From assembly GCA_900618795.1 (NCBI GenBank), contig UYJD01000020.1:209827-273826 (forward strand): a DNA stretch of 64,000 nucleotides, read 5' to 3'. Position 1 is the first letter of the stretch, and the number at the start of each line of letters is the position of its first letter. The position numbers and the translations under genes were made by a program. The stretch comes from Cyanodermella asteris (lineage: Eukaryota > Ascomycota > Lecanoromycetes > Ostropales > Stictidaceae). Of the stretch, positions 1 through 10,666 are shown one piece after another. The notes below the pieces were generated by a model. It ran no database searches. It was not told the origin of the DNA and saw nothing but the letters and a program-made list of their open reading frames with translations.

Positions 1-1720
1 GTAAAATCGGTTGTCTTTGAGGAAGCCAGATCTAGCAAGGCAACGAGCGGGGCTCGCGAAGCAATCGAGCAGCTCCATTGCGTGTGTCGTCTCATCGAGA
101 GTTTTGAGTGAACTGCGCTCAAGAACCTCAGCCGATAGTGCATCACTCAAAATATCAGACCAGGGAAACAGGCGGTGCATCTGTCGCAGCAACTCGGCCA
201 CCAGATCCAGTTCGTTGAGGAGCCGGATGATCCATGGAGTAATCAATTCCTTTTCGCCTTCGTGCTTTTCGGTTTCGGACTCCACTTGGTCGAGCACGTA
301 GTCAAGTCCACCATACGCACCCAATGCCCACTCAACGAGAACCTCCCTGAGGTTTATCAAGGTTGCCATGCAGCCCTCTGGACGGGGTTTGCGACGTGGC
401 TTTGCCTCGTGCTTGCAATTAGGGTCCTCACATTTGATTACGGCTTGTTCGCGAATCAATCGAGAGCCAGGAAGACCTCTGACAAGCTGTAAACAAATAC
501 ACGTTTGTATGGTGTTCAACAGGTAGAAGATACGGCATGATGTATCAGCGATTGGGCCAGGCACAGCTCCACCCAGCTTGGATTTATCCCAGTGCTGTGC
601 GTAGTGTGCGCGCAGCTCTTGGAAACATTCGAAAATCAATTGCCAATCCATGATGTAAACGTGGCTCGATGCCAGGAGTTCAAAGATCCTTCTCTCCCAG
701 GCCTTTTCGCCATCAGGGTCTTCCACTGCGGACGAACACTTTCCCAGGGGGCCTCTAGCTCGTATACTGTCGTGCTCGCTAAATTCGTTGAGCCAATAAA
801 CAAAGTATCCCGGGTCTTCTTTCAACGAATGCAGGTGATCCTGTGCCTCGAAGATCTTGCCTTGGAGCAAAGACTCGATCAGCTCAAAGTCTATCGGCAA
901 CGGGGTTGTAAAGTGGCGTCGGGTGCGAAGAATTGAAAGTCGTGGCTTCTCGCGAGACTCTTTGAGATCAATTTGTGGCTCTGTCTGAATTGGAGCCGTC
1001 AAGAGCTCCGAACGGGAAGTGTCGTGCAGAATCGCCTCGCAAAGGCTGACAAGGAAGCTCAGAACGCCAGCTTGGATCTCCAGCGTCATCAGGCACGTTC
1101 CGGCTTTATGTCCACGGTTCTCCTTCATCCACTTTGTGGCAGTTTCTTCATCTTCCCATCGCATTATTCGACCATATTCGCTTGGTGAGCCACCCACGAG
1201 AAGCGCAGTACTGTGGAGAACATGAGGAATGTCGAGCACTTTGGCATAAACGCCAACACGCAGGCATTTCAGATCTTCAAGTGCGAAGAACTCTGGGGAA
1301 TTGCGGCCTCGAGATTTGAGTAACAGCAGAACATGTGTAGGTGTTGATAAATCTTCGAGATTGAGGTATGGCCACAAGTAGATGGCTTTGTCTCGTGAAT
1401 ATGCTGTTTTTCTTGCCCTGGAGTCTACATCGCGTTAGTGCATGTCGCTTCTCGGAGCAGGGCCACTTACACAAGAGTCGTTTCCACTGCAAACGAGCCT
1501 CAGGCGGAATGTTTGGCCAGGCAGTCTTCAGGAGGGACTGTCTCTGGAACGTGCTTTTCTTGAGCCATCGTTTCTGGATGGTAAGCTCGTGTCTCTGAAG
1601 GATCGCATTCAGCCGCTCGTAATTTTCAAATATGATTGATGCTCGCGCATGTTGTAGTCGTTTAGCTTCCGCTAATGGCATCAGCGAGCCGCGAGAGACC
1701 GTGGCCGGTTCGGAAGCCAT
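1..1720 (-). CDS. Conserved fungal protein of unknown function, 3' end off the left edge
   Basis: Starts at the ATG at 1720 and runs left off the window. Exon 1 (1720-1471) is followed by a 46 bp intron (1470-1425: GTAAGT donor, CACTAAC branch, TAG acceptor); exon 2 stays open from 1424 to base 1, giving roughly 550 visible residues. The N-terminus has the pattern MPLAEAKRL...IIFENYERL...LQRHELTIQKRWLKK, and after the intron YLWPYLNLEDL and later RIMRWEDEETATKWM. I recognise this as a family common in Dothideomycetes and other moulds, usually annotated only as hypothetical; no biochemical role is known to me. No signal peptide or membrane segment is visible. A CEDPNCKHE stretch (about 400-350) might bind metal, but that is speculative. 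The true length cannot be judged. Confidence 0.8.
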
Positions 1721-2964
1721 GCTACAAGTATGATGGCGACGAGCAGGAGCCAGGGGACTTCACAATGTCGAATCGGGCTTTCGCGAAGTCGATCGGAGAC
1801 GAGAACGAAAGAGGAGGGCGACAGAGTCGGAGTGGGCTTGACAGAGTTAGTTGCGGCAATCAATCATGACCAAACGGACGGGAATCGTGCTTACCACTTG
1901 GTAATCTGTGCTGAAGTAGCTCATCCAGGCAAGCAGCTGGTCGGGAGGTCCTATGGGATCTCGAAAGCCCTCTGCACGTTGTGGAAGATGGTCAAGATGG
2001 TCTTTCAACCTGACAAGTCCGGACGGTGTTCGAAGGACAGTGATCGATCATCGTCGCCTGAGCTGTGTTTGTTTGCACAGATAAGGAGAGGTCGACGGGA
2101 ACTACGATATGAAATCACAGGAGTGGGGCGGGCGGGAAGTATGAAAAGGCTATAGCCTCATTCTCGTTCATAGTGCTGTGCTTTCCCACGCAAGCAAAAC
2201 GGCAGCCATCTGTCTCTAGACGGCGAAGCTGTGGGAGCCAAAACTTTGGCTTTAGGTAGCACGCCTGCGCTCTTTTCCCGGTGTTTATAACGCCAAAATG
2301 CCTGACATACAGGCCAAATGCAGGGTCTGACAGATCTCTCAAGTGAGCTTTGTGTGAGCTCTTACAGAAGCGGAGGAAGGCGGACTCGGGCAGGAAGTAC
2401 CTGATGGCCTGCCTGCCCAAATATACCAGCCGGGACTATTAAATGTACCTTGAACGCTAGTTATATAAGTAGACGAGTGCATAGCTCTATCACTGCCTAC
2501 CTATAGACCCGCGGAAGAACCCACAGAAGCAGCGTTCCAGGTTGGTGGAAAAGTACGCAAAACGACTTCTGCTGGCCCGTTTTGGGAGAAAGGCGCCTTG
2601 AGCGGCAAGAACGGCGCAAACGGCAACAGCGAGGCTGATACGCTCGGACAACGGATGGCTTACGTAAGCACTCATTACCATCGCGTGTCTTCAGCAACAT
2701 TGAATTCAAAACACTATTCAAACCAATTGCTCGAGACTCACTTTCGGAAGGGCTGTCCTCGCTCCTATGCGTGGACGTTAGAAGGAAATTTGGCTACAGG
2801 ACTTTTCATTTTTGCGCATTCCTTGTACATTGCATTCCATGATACCCTTGCTGCGAACTTGGCCTGTCTGAACATCTACGATCGTCTGACGATATACACC
2901 CACTGCTAAAACATAATTCATAATCATCCAACCTGAATCGCTGAAGCCTCAGACAGAGTCCTTC
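1721..2964. other. Intergenic region, no gene recognised
   Basis: Divergent spacer between the left-edge gene and VPS53. Reading frames here are short with no recognisable protein. A TATA-like TATATAAG lies at about 2462-2469, some 500 bp before the VPS53 start, too far to call a promoter element with confidence. Confidence 0.5.
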
Positions 2965-5517
2965 ATGATGACGGTCTCAACATCCCTCGACTCGCTCGAC
3001 TACGACCCCATATCACACCTCAACGCCATCTTCTCCCACCCTAGCACCCTCACCTCCGTAACCCCCGTCTCGAAACGCCTCCAAACCTACCAAACAACCC
3101 TCGACCGCGAAATAGCAGCCAAAGTCTCCGCTCAAGCCGCCTCAGACGCAATCTCCATCTCCCGCATCCACACCGCCCAATCCGACCTCGACACCCTCTT
3201 CACCAAAATCAGCGCCGTACAATCACGCGCCGAAAACACCGAAAGCACCATCTCCGGCATGACAGCCGACATCAAACGGCTAGATCAAACGAAACGGAAC
3301 CTGACGCATTCGATGACGGCACTGAAAAGGCTGCAGATGCTAACGACGGCGTACTCGCAGCTGGACGCGCTGAAGGCTAGCAGGCAGTACAGAGAGTGTG
3401 CGAGTCTGTTGGCGGCGGTACTACAGCTCATGGCGCACTTTCGATCTTTCAGGTCCGTGGATTCGATTGCCGCGTTGGGGAGGGCTGTAGCCGAGACACA
3501 GCGGGAGTTGCTGGAGCAGGTATGCGAAGACTTTGAGCTGGCGTATGCGAGGGGAGAGGTCGATTCGAAACGGCAGGTACTGACTGAAGGGTGTATGGTT
3601 ATGGAAGCGCTGGGAGAGAATCTGGGTGCGAGGGGCCGGCTCATTACGTGGTATTGCAATACGCAGCTGCGGGAGTATAGGGCGCTGTTCAAGGCCAGTG
3701 ACGAGGCTGGGAGCTTGGACAACATCTCGAGGCGATATGCGTGGTTTAAGCGGTTGTTGAAAACGTATGAAGAGAGGGATGCGGCTATTTACCCGCGAGA
3801 CTGGAGGGTGGAGGAAGTGTTGGCCAATGCGTTCTGCGAAGGGACGAGAGACGACTTCAAGAGCATCTTGAGCAAGGCTGTGAGGAAAGACGGAGGTGCA
3901 GCTGCGGCATCATCACAGCAAGCAGGACTCGACCCAGATCTACTTCTTAGTTGTCTACAGGAGACACTCGAATTCGAGCAAGGTCTAGAAACGCGGTTCA
4001 TGAAGCACGAGAGAGCCAGCGTGGACACGACGGCCAGCACAGAGGAGGGTCGACAGCAGCCTTGGGCACATGCAATGAGCGAGGCTTTCGGACCTTACCT
4101 GAGCGTCTGGGTCGAAGCGCAAGACAAGATGCTCGACGGCATGATCGCAAAATACAAGAATCAGCCAGCGCTCGGTGCAGAAGAGACATTCAGTCCACAG
4201 ATGGTCATCACTACGTCGACCGAGCTGTTCAGTGTGTACAGATCGTTACTAGCACAATGTCTGAAGCTGTCGACTGGACAACAGTTAGTTGAACTCTCGA
4301 AAGTCTTTGGCAAGTACCTGGGTCGTTATGCTCAGCAGATATTACTGTTCTACATCAGCGAGCGCCCTTCCGGACAAACGCCGTCGAGAGTACCTTCGAA
4401 GGAGGACATCGTGTTGGTGCTGAACACTGCCGACTACTGCTACAGCACGAGCACGCAGCTTGAGGAACGCATCAAAAGCCGAATCGACGAGAAGTCCAAG
4501 GAACAGGTGGATCTCGAAACGCAGGCAGACGAGTTCATGGGCATCGCAAACGCGGCCGTCCGCAGCTTGGTCCGCAAAGTGGAGGTCGACCTCGAACCAG
4601 CTTGGCGAGCCATGCGCAATGTCGGATGGGGACGAATGGAGACCGTCGGCGATCGAAGCCCTTACATCGCGGACATTATCTCTCGACTGAACGAACAGGT
4701 GTCAGAGATCATGGACATGATTCACAAGCAACAATATGCTCGAGCTTTCTGCGACAACGTAGTTGAACTACTTGCTACTGCCTTCACTGCCAACACAATG
4801 CAGTGCAAGCCAATATCAGAAGTTGGCGCTGAGCAACTCCTTGTGGACTTGATGGCGTTGACCAAGCATGCAGAGCAGATCATTACGGCCAACGCTCCTG
4901 AAGGCACAATCGCACCTGCCGGGTTCGTCAAGCGCGCGAACCAGACCATGTCGAGAGTGACACCCCTACTTAAGACACTCCAAGTTCGTCCATCGCCACC
5001 AGAGTCGTTGGTGGAAGCATATCTGGTTCACGTAGCTGATAAGTCAGATACCAACTTCCGCAAAGTCCTCGATCTCAAGGGCGTGCGAAAGCAAGATCAA
5101 CCACAACTCATGGAGATTTTTGTGGCTCACAAGTCAGGGCCACGACATGAGGATCTACCAGCTCAGTCCGCGTTCCTCACTGCGCTCGTCGTTATGACAG
5201 GAACGCCGGGTGCCATTGGAGGACTCTCAAACCTCCCATCGCTCAACAATGCCCGCGCACCCAGCATGCCCAACATATTCGACGGTGGTGCGCTTGGCAG
5301 CGCATTCCTCAATGCAGCAAAGGATAGTGTGGACAAGCTTGGAACTCCTGCGTTGTCAGCAGTCGGCTCGAGACAAGCTAGTCCACAACCTGGGACGGCT
5401 GCACAAGACGGTGCCGTCAATCAAAACCTACGAAACATCGGCAAGTTCTTCAAGCGAGATCTGAGTAGTTTCGGAGGGAGGTTTGGTGGTCCCAAACCGG
5501 ACGAGTCTGGCAAGTGA
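2965..5517 (+). CDS. VPS53: GARP complex subunit Vps53
   Basis: Single-exon gene of 850 residues, the usual size for Vps53. Vps53 joins Vps51, Vps52 and Vps54 in the GARP complex, which tethers endosome-derived vesicles at the trans-Golgi network. The N-terminal signature is LDYDPISHLNAIFSHP, followed by a heptad-rich region (about residues 45-130) and the highly conserved block TALKRLQMLTTAYSQL ... QYRECASLLAAVLQLMAHF ... ELLEQVCEDFE (about 115-195) typical of the Vps53 N domain. Conserved C-terminal blocks include LVEAYLVHVADKSDTNF and QLMEIFVAHKSG. The last 130 residues are Ser/Ala/Gly-rich and probably disordered. The ORF opens with ATGATG; the second ATG (2968) is equally possible. The gene is undamaged, unlike several accessory genes nearby. 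Confidence 0.95.
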   Translation: MMTVSTSLDSLDYDPISHLNAIFSHPSTLTSVTPVSKRLQTYQTTLDREIAAKVSAQAASDAISISRIHTAQSDLDTLFTKISAVQSRAENTESTISGMTADIKRLDQTKRNLTHSMTALKRLQMLTTAYSQLDALKASRQYRECASLLAAVLQLMAHFRSFRSVDSIAALGRAVAETQRELLEQVCEDFELAYARGEVDSKRQVLTEGCMVMEALGENLGARGRLITWYCNTQLREYRALFKASDEAGSLDNISRRYAWFKRLLKTYEERDAAIYPRDWRVEEVLANAFCEGTRDDFKSILSKAVRKDGGAAAASSQQAGLDPDLLLSCLQETLEFEQGLETRFMKHERASVDTTASTEEGRQQPWAHAMSEAFGPYLSVWVEAQDKMLDGMIAKYKNQPALGAEETFSPQMVITTSTELFSVYRSLLAQCLKLSTGQQLVELSKVFGKYLGRYAQQILLFYISERPSGQTPSRVPSKEDIVLVLNTADYCYSTSTQLEERIKSRIDEKSKEQVDLETQADEFMGIANAAVRSLVRKVEVDLEPAWRAMRNVGWGRMETVGDRSPYIADIISRLNEQVSEIMDMIHKQQYARAFCDNVVELLATAFTANTMQCKPISEVGAEQLLVDLMALTKHAEQIITANAPEGTIAPAGFVKRANQTMSRVTPLLKTLQVRPSPPESLVEAYLVHVADKSDTNFRKVLDLKGVRKQDQPQLMEIFVAHKSGPRHEDLPAQSAFLTALVVMTGTPGAIGGLSNLPSLNNARAPSMPNIFDGGALGSAFLNAAKDSVDKLGTPALSAVGSRQASPQPGTAAQDGAVNQNLRNIGKFFKRDLSSFGGRFGGPKPDESGK

Positions 5518-7285
5518 TAATCTGACTTAAACGCACGTCTTCGCACTGCGCCATGCCGACCCGGTCTAAGGCCAGGCCGCGCGATGCCTCATAATAAACC
5601 ACGTCTCGCAGCGTTATCGCCATCACGATAAGTTCGAATCAGATACTCTGATAGAGATGACAAGTTCGCGCCATGCGGCGTCCGGCGTGCCAGCTTGTGG
5701 CCGCATATATGGCCATTGCAGATTGAAGCGTATCACGGCTAGGAATGAGTCTGATCCCGTCGAGTTCAAGTAAATGCAAGCTTTGAGGACTCCGATAGGC
5801 CGATACCTCCGTTGATATGTGGCAGAAGCCCTAGAGCCAGCACACGCGAGAGAGTACAGGCGCCGAGTGCTGTGCTGTGTACATGGTGAATATTGAACTT
5901 TGGTTGGCCATGCGCGTGAACTTCTTTTTAGCCGCCGTAGCGGGCCGTGGAGTTGGCGTCAAGGCGTGACAGGGTTTGGCGGCTCTTGCCTTCCATCCCA
6001 AAGCATGATTGTGCCTCAGATCGCGAACGAAAGGGATCATTCGATTCAGGAGGCAATCTCCACTATGAGAACCACAGCGGTTGGAGAGACGCCAAATGAG
6101 GATGTTTTGCAGACTGGCCGCGCCATGATTATGCATAACATGCAGCAGTCATTTACGAGACTTCGATGCAATGTCCTAGGCCTCGCGACCGAAAGCAACG
6201 CTTTCTCCGGTATCAGGTCATGTGGCGATGCATTCTGCTGGCCACTGACCGTCGTCTGGATGTATCGGCAAGCTGAAGTCTTGCAGGCCGTGAAGATCGC
6301 TCGAGGGGCCGGCAGCATGTGGAGTCGGAGAGTGCACAGCCTGGCCCGTGCAGGCGTCTACGGTGTTAAGCTTTTGCATGGTTCCGGGCCTTCGAGGACA
6401 GCTCACGGCGTCTAAGCAGATCACGGAGTCGGATGAGATGCCGGCCTTTTCGAGAGACGCTCGCATGGTCTTCTAGTGACGGTCGTCAAGATGTTCCTGA
6501 TTTCAAGCTCTCGTAGCTCGCGTGCAGAGGCCTTGGATGTGACAGTCAGGGAAATGGCTGCTGGCAAGCGCCGCTCGAGGATCGCTGGGGTGCACCTGCC
6601 TCGGTGCTGATAGGCCAGCAGCCAAGCCTGGAAACTGCGACCGCGTGGGTCGAGCACACTCGAGGTCAGCGGCAGGAGCGAATCAGGGCCGCAAGTCGTG
6701 CCTGCCGTTGCCGGGCCACACCCGCAACCAGCACTGAAAGGGTTTGGGGCCGCAGCTCAACCCCACCGATGCAGTCGAGGCCGGCGCTTAGAGCACCGCC
6801 TTTGCTTCTCGTCTGCTCTCGAGCATGAGAGAGCAGCCTCGTGCTGTTGGCCAAACGCTGGCCTGCACTGCTGTGCTGCCGCCCGCGCTAGACCAAGAGG
6901 CAATCCGAGTCTGCCCAGGCTGCTAAAAGACTGCTGCAGCCCGCTGCTGTTCCTGTCTGACTTGTTTCAGCTGCACCAATCCTCGTCCATACAAAATCCC
7001 AACGTCGTTGGACTCTCAGCCTCGTGAACGCTGCCAACGGGGTAGCCAGCATCGCACGCCCATCGAACTTGTGTGAGCTGGCATCGTCTTCACCGACGCT
7101 AGCTTCGTTCTTCCTTATCGCGCAACCGTTATCGACCACCATCCAGTCAGGAACTAGCGACGACTTCTCGATCTCGAACACAGCTGGCCAGGAACGCAGA
7201 CAACCTGTGCCAGGGCATCTGTCAGATTGCGCAACTCTTCATTGAGACCGCCGCATCTTGAACACAGCGCTCACAAACCGCAAAA
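5518..7285. other. Intergenic region, no gene recognised
   Basis: About 1.8 kb between VPS53 and the BIM1-like gene. Frames up to 171 codons exist but are rich in Arg, Cys and Trp, overlap on both strands, and have no family resemblance. The last 100 bases, ending in CAAAA before the ATG at 7286, look like an ordinary leader. Confidence 0.5.
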
Positions 7286-8026
7286 ATGGTTTCGTTCACC
7301 AGCACCATTTCTTTCCTCGCCGCAACGCTCCCTCTTGCCTCCTCACATCTCGTCCTTACATACCCCGGCTGGCGAGGCGACAGCTTGAACACCACCGGCA
7401 ACGTCAACCAGACGAACGGCTTGAACGGTGCACTAGCTGTCAGTGACAACCACACCGAACAGAGACTCTATCCCTTCGGCCAGCAATGGGAGTACCCATG
7501 CGGTGGTACTCCTCTTACTACCAACCGTACATATTGGCCAACGACCGGAGGCGCTGTCGCCTTTGAGCCTGGCTGGTTCACGGGTCATCTGTTCGGCTTG
7601 ATCTACGTCAACTTGGGTGAGGGCACAAATCCGGTCAACATGAGTCTACCTATGGTCCAGCCATTTCAAATCGCTGGGCCAACAAACGACGCCTATCCAG
7701 GTCAGCAGGTCTGTTTGCCGCAGGTGCCCATGCCAGCGGCTCTCAGTCCGAGAAAGCCTGGCGACAACGCAACTATCCAGGTGATCCTGGCCGCTCAGCA
7801 CGGCGCTGCTTTGTACAGCTGCGTCGACATTACCTTCGCTGAGCCCGGCGACCCAAAAATCGCCCCGGTTAACAAGACCAACTGCTTCAACTCGACTGAG
7901 ATTGGCTTCAACATGGTCGTCACGTCGAGGAGTCTGCAGAGCGCTGCTAGCGGTCTGTTCCAGCCAAGCAGAATCCTTACCACACTACCAGTTGTCGCTG
8001 CTGTTGCCGCTGCATTGATGTGGTGA
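7286..8026 (+). CDS. BIM1/X325-type copper-binding secreted protein, GPI-anchored
   Basis: 246 residues, one exon. Residues 1-20 form a signal peptide whose cleavage would leave His21 as the mature N-terminus (HLVLTYPGWRG), the hallmark of the LPMO-like X325 family that includes the Cryptococcus copper-acquisition factor Bim1. A second conserved His lies in WFTGHLFG; four Cys (in EYPCGG, QQVCLP, YSCVD, NKTNCF) could form two disulfides. There are at least eight NxS/T sequons, and the C-terminus has a small-residue segment (SAASG) followed by a hydrophobic tail, fitting a GPI signal. Known of the family: the fold resembles lytic polysaccharide monooxygenases, and Bim1 works in copper uptake at the cell surface rather than polysaccharide cleavage. 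Role here is inferred from family. Its 3' end faces the O-methyltransferase gene 332 bp away. Confidence 0.88.
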   Translation: MVSFTSTISFLAATLPLASSHLVLTYPGWRGDSLNTTGNVNQTNGLNGALAVSDNHTEQRLYPFGQQWEYPCGGTPLTTNRTYWPTTGGAVAFEPGWFTGHLFGLIYVNLGEGTNPVNMSLPMVQPFQIAGPTNDAYPGQQVCLPQVPMPAALSPRKPGDNATIQVILAAQHGAALYSCVDITFAEPGDPKIAPVNKTNCFNSTEIGFNMVVTSRSLQSAASGLFQPSRILTTLPVVAAVAAALMW

Positions 8027-8358
8027 TGACGGAAAGATGGTTCACAGCAGAGATTGAAAGAAAAGATGAACAGACTACGAATCTGACGAACGAGTCTCCT
8101 TTCGTTACATAATGGACGTCGAAAAGGGGGCTGGCATTTTTACCTTGCGTATACCAGGAGTTTTTTGGGTCGAAGACAGCATTAAGTGCGGCTACACGCC
8201 CCACGCGTCTGAAGGGAATTTCTCTGTATATATGACCACCAGCTAGGCCAGAGGCCACTGGTCTATTTCCTCGATATGATTGAAACAAATACAAAAACAT
8301 CATATAATATCACACCTTGATCCACTTGCAATATTCGTGAATATCTGTTTTAACGTAC
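8027..8358. other. Convergent intergenic spacer
   Basis: Shared 3' region between the BIM1-like gene (plus) and the O-methyltransferase (minus). It is AT-rich towards 8280-8350, as expected for polyadenylation regions; nothing else seen. Confidence 0.5.
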
Positions 8359-9746
8359 TCATTTCAACCGCGCTTCAAAAAGTGCAAACGTACCCATTCC
8401 CTGCACCTCCGGCCACCAAGTCTTCACGAGCCTCAGTCCCGCCTCATTCAACAAGCTTTCCCACTCCCCCTCCGTCCGTTCCTTGCTATTCCACAGGTTT
8501 AACATGAAGAAATCCACAGTCGCCATGATCGGCGGGCTTCCCACCTCGGAAATCACATTATCATTCACCAGCAAGATCGAGTCCGGCCCCATCGCGTCTC
8601 TGGTGTGGCAGAGAGCTTGCAACGCTTGTGCATCCGGCCAGTCGTGCAGTACGGTACGGAAGTAGTATGCTTTTGCGCCTTTGACGGGCTGAGGAGAGAA
8701 CATGTCGTGCGCCATTGCGCTGACGCCCGAAGGGAGTGGTGAGGTGATGGAGGAGATTACGCCCGGGAGGTCTTGCACGAGAATCGTTCCGGGGAGGAAG
8801 GGGAAGGCGTGCCGGAGCCGGGAGGCGTCTTGGGCCAGGTTCCCTCCGACATCGACCAGTACGATCTGTTCGCTTCCCCGTTTATCGGACTCGGAGTTGG
8901 CGTTGGCGTTGGAATCCGGGCTGATGTTGGAAATGGTCAGTTTCTCCGTTACGGGGAAGAATTCGAACCATTCTTGGCCCCGGAACTTGCTTTGCGCGCC
9001 CATCATCGCGTCGAAACCGGCTCGGACGCGGCTGTCGGACAGGGAGTCGAGGTAGGACATTAGATGGTGCCGGGTACCCATTGTGGATTGGAAGGCACCG
9101 TCGTAGGCGTCGGTCGGTGAGCGGAAGTGGGCCTTTTCGAGGTAGGACGCGAGCCCGCTGGCGGATTGGAGTTCGAAGTTTGCGAAATTCACAAAGCCCG
9201 CCGCGGGGCCGGGCGAACCCAGGGCTATGCCCAGGGGAAGAGGCTTCCAGGTTTGGAGAGCGAGTTCTTGGACGATGGAGGCGGCGGTGAGCATTCGCAT
9301 GATGCGTCCTGGAGATGGTGAGCGTTTTTGCGACTTTTTCAATGGACACGGGTAGCGTGGGGGGGCCAAAGCTGGACTCTACCTAGGAGCTCCTTTTCTC
9401 CCAGCGTGTTCTGATCGAGCTCATCTAGAGTCATGGGTTGAAAAATTCTTGACTGCGAAGGCTTGGAAAACGCCCATGTCCAACGCGATCTTTGTTGGAA
9501 CAAGGGCATGATGCTGAAATGGGACGTGAGCCTGTGTTACTGGGATATGGGCTTGATGGTGCTCACTCCGTAACAAAGTTTGGCCAGGGCCACTTCTGGT
9601 GGTGCGAGAAGAGTGGCAATCTCGTTCGCTTGGGCAAGCAGACGGAGACGGTCTTGTGTTGTCAGTGCATCACTTGATGATTTATCGGCCAGGAACGCGT
9701 GCGCCGAAGCGAGGGCCTTGGTGATTTCCGCAGCTCGCGCTGACAT
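8359..9746 (-). CDS. SAM-dependent O-methyltransferase, with an apparent frame break in exon 2
   Basis: Plant/fungal O-methyltransferase type (Methyltransf_2) with three inferred exons: 9746-9567 (start MSARAAEITKAL), 9513-9383, and 9308-8359. Introns are 9566-9514 (GTGAGC..TTTCAG) and 9382-9309 (GTAGAG..TCCAG). Exon 3 carries GRIMRMLTAASIV (winged-helix dimerisation part), then the SAM-binding glycine motif VLVDVGGNLAQDA, the catalytic-region HDWPD and a C-terminal MGTFALFEARLK. Such enzymes methylate hydroxyl groups of small molecules, often polyketides or phenolics. In exon 2 the expected frame ALDMGVFQAFA and the expected continuation MTLDELDQNTLGEKELLG are one base out of register, between about 9455 and 9425, next to T and C runs. 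No GT-AG intron repairs this, so the gene is either newly broken or carries a sequencing error. Substrate unknown. Confidence 0.78.
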
Positions 9747-10666
9747 TTTGCACAAAAGTAAATATGATATGTTTGAGGCTGGGCTTCTCAAATTGGGAAT
9801 TCTTGATAGCGAAAAGGGAACGACTGATTGCAAACAAGATGGGGCAGAAATCTTGCGTTGTGAAAGAAGATTCAGCAGTTTTGGTAAGTAGAAGGGGATG
9901 CCCTCGTGCGGCTGAGGGCAGCTACCGCCCTAGGCGACCTACTTCATGACCCTTCGTCTATCAGGCTTGCTGCAGGTCCAACTAGTGTCTAGCACTAGCT
10001 TGTTTGCGAAGGGTTGGTAACCAAGTTTTGCTTCAATACACGACGTTGGTTGAAATTTTCATGGCACACGTGTTGATTGTGGCCATTTTCTTTTTCACGC
10101 CCACAAAGAAATGGGTAGAGCATGCAATGGAGACAGGCGCACTGAAGTTCATTCCTATGCACATGTATAGCCATGAGAACAAATTGAGCCGGCAAGGCAA
10201 TTTGTGATGCTCACTTGGCTAGACTTGGGCGCCAAATACGTTGACGGTCTGTGTTGCAGAGGTGATGTTGTGAATTTGGGTGTCGGCCGAAGTCACGTGC
10301 AGCAGCGGAGGATTTTTGCAGAATAGGGAACCTATCCACCGTGATGCATGCCTCGCTCCACACACACTCATTGCAGTGAAGAACGCATTTGCACGAAGGT
10401 ACGGACGCTATGAGAATGCGCGCGAGAGAAATAACTCGTTTCTTTGAACCCGTGGATACGCAGCGAATAATGCAGTACTGTTTGACCACCCAAGCGAGCA
10501 GAGAAGAAACTTTGACGTATCGGTGAACTTTCCAATAGAGAGTCACGAACTGAGAAACTCGCAAAGGGCCACTGAGTTTTCGTTGTCTGTGTTCCCACCA
10601 TTCATTTGTGACTGGTCAGAGCCCCCTCTTTTAGGGTGTAATAGCCGAGAGCTTTCATTCTACAAG
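9747..10666. other. Intergenic region, no gene recognised
   Basis: Divergent spacer between the O-methyltransferase and the SRR1-like gene. Frames are under 120 codons and unrecognisable. Confidence 0.5.

Noticed and set aside
5600-5660. GTTCGAATC near 5632, possible tRNA
   Set aside because: Flanks do not fold into a cloverleaf.
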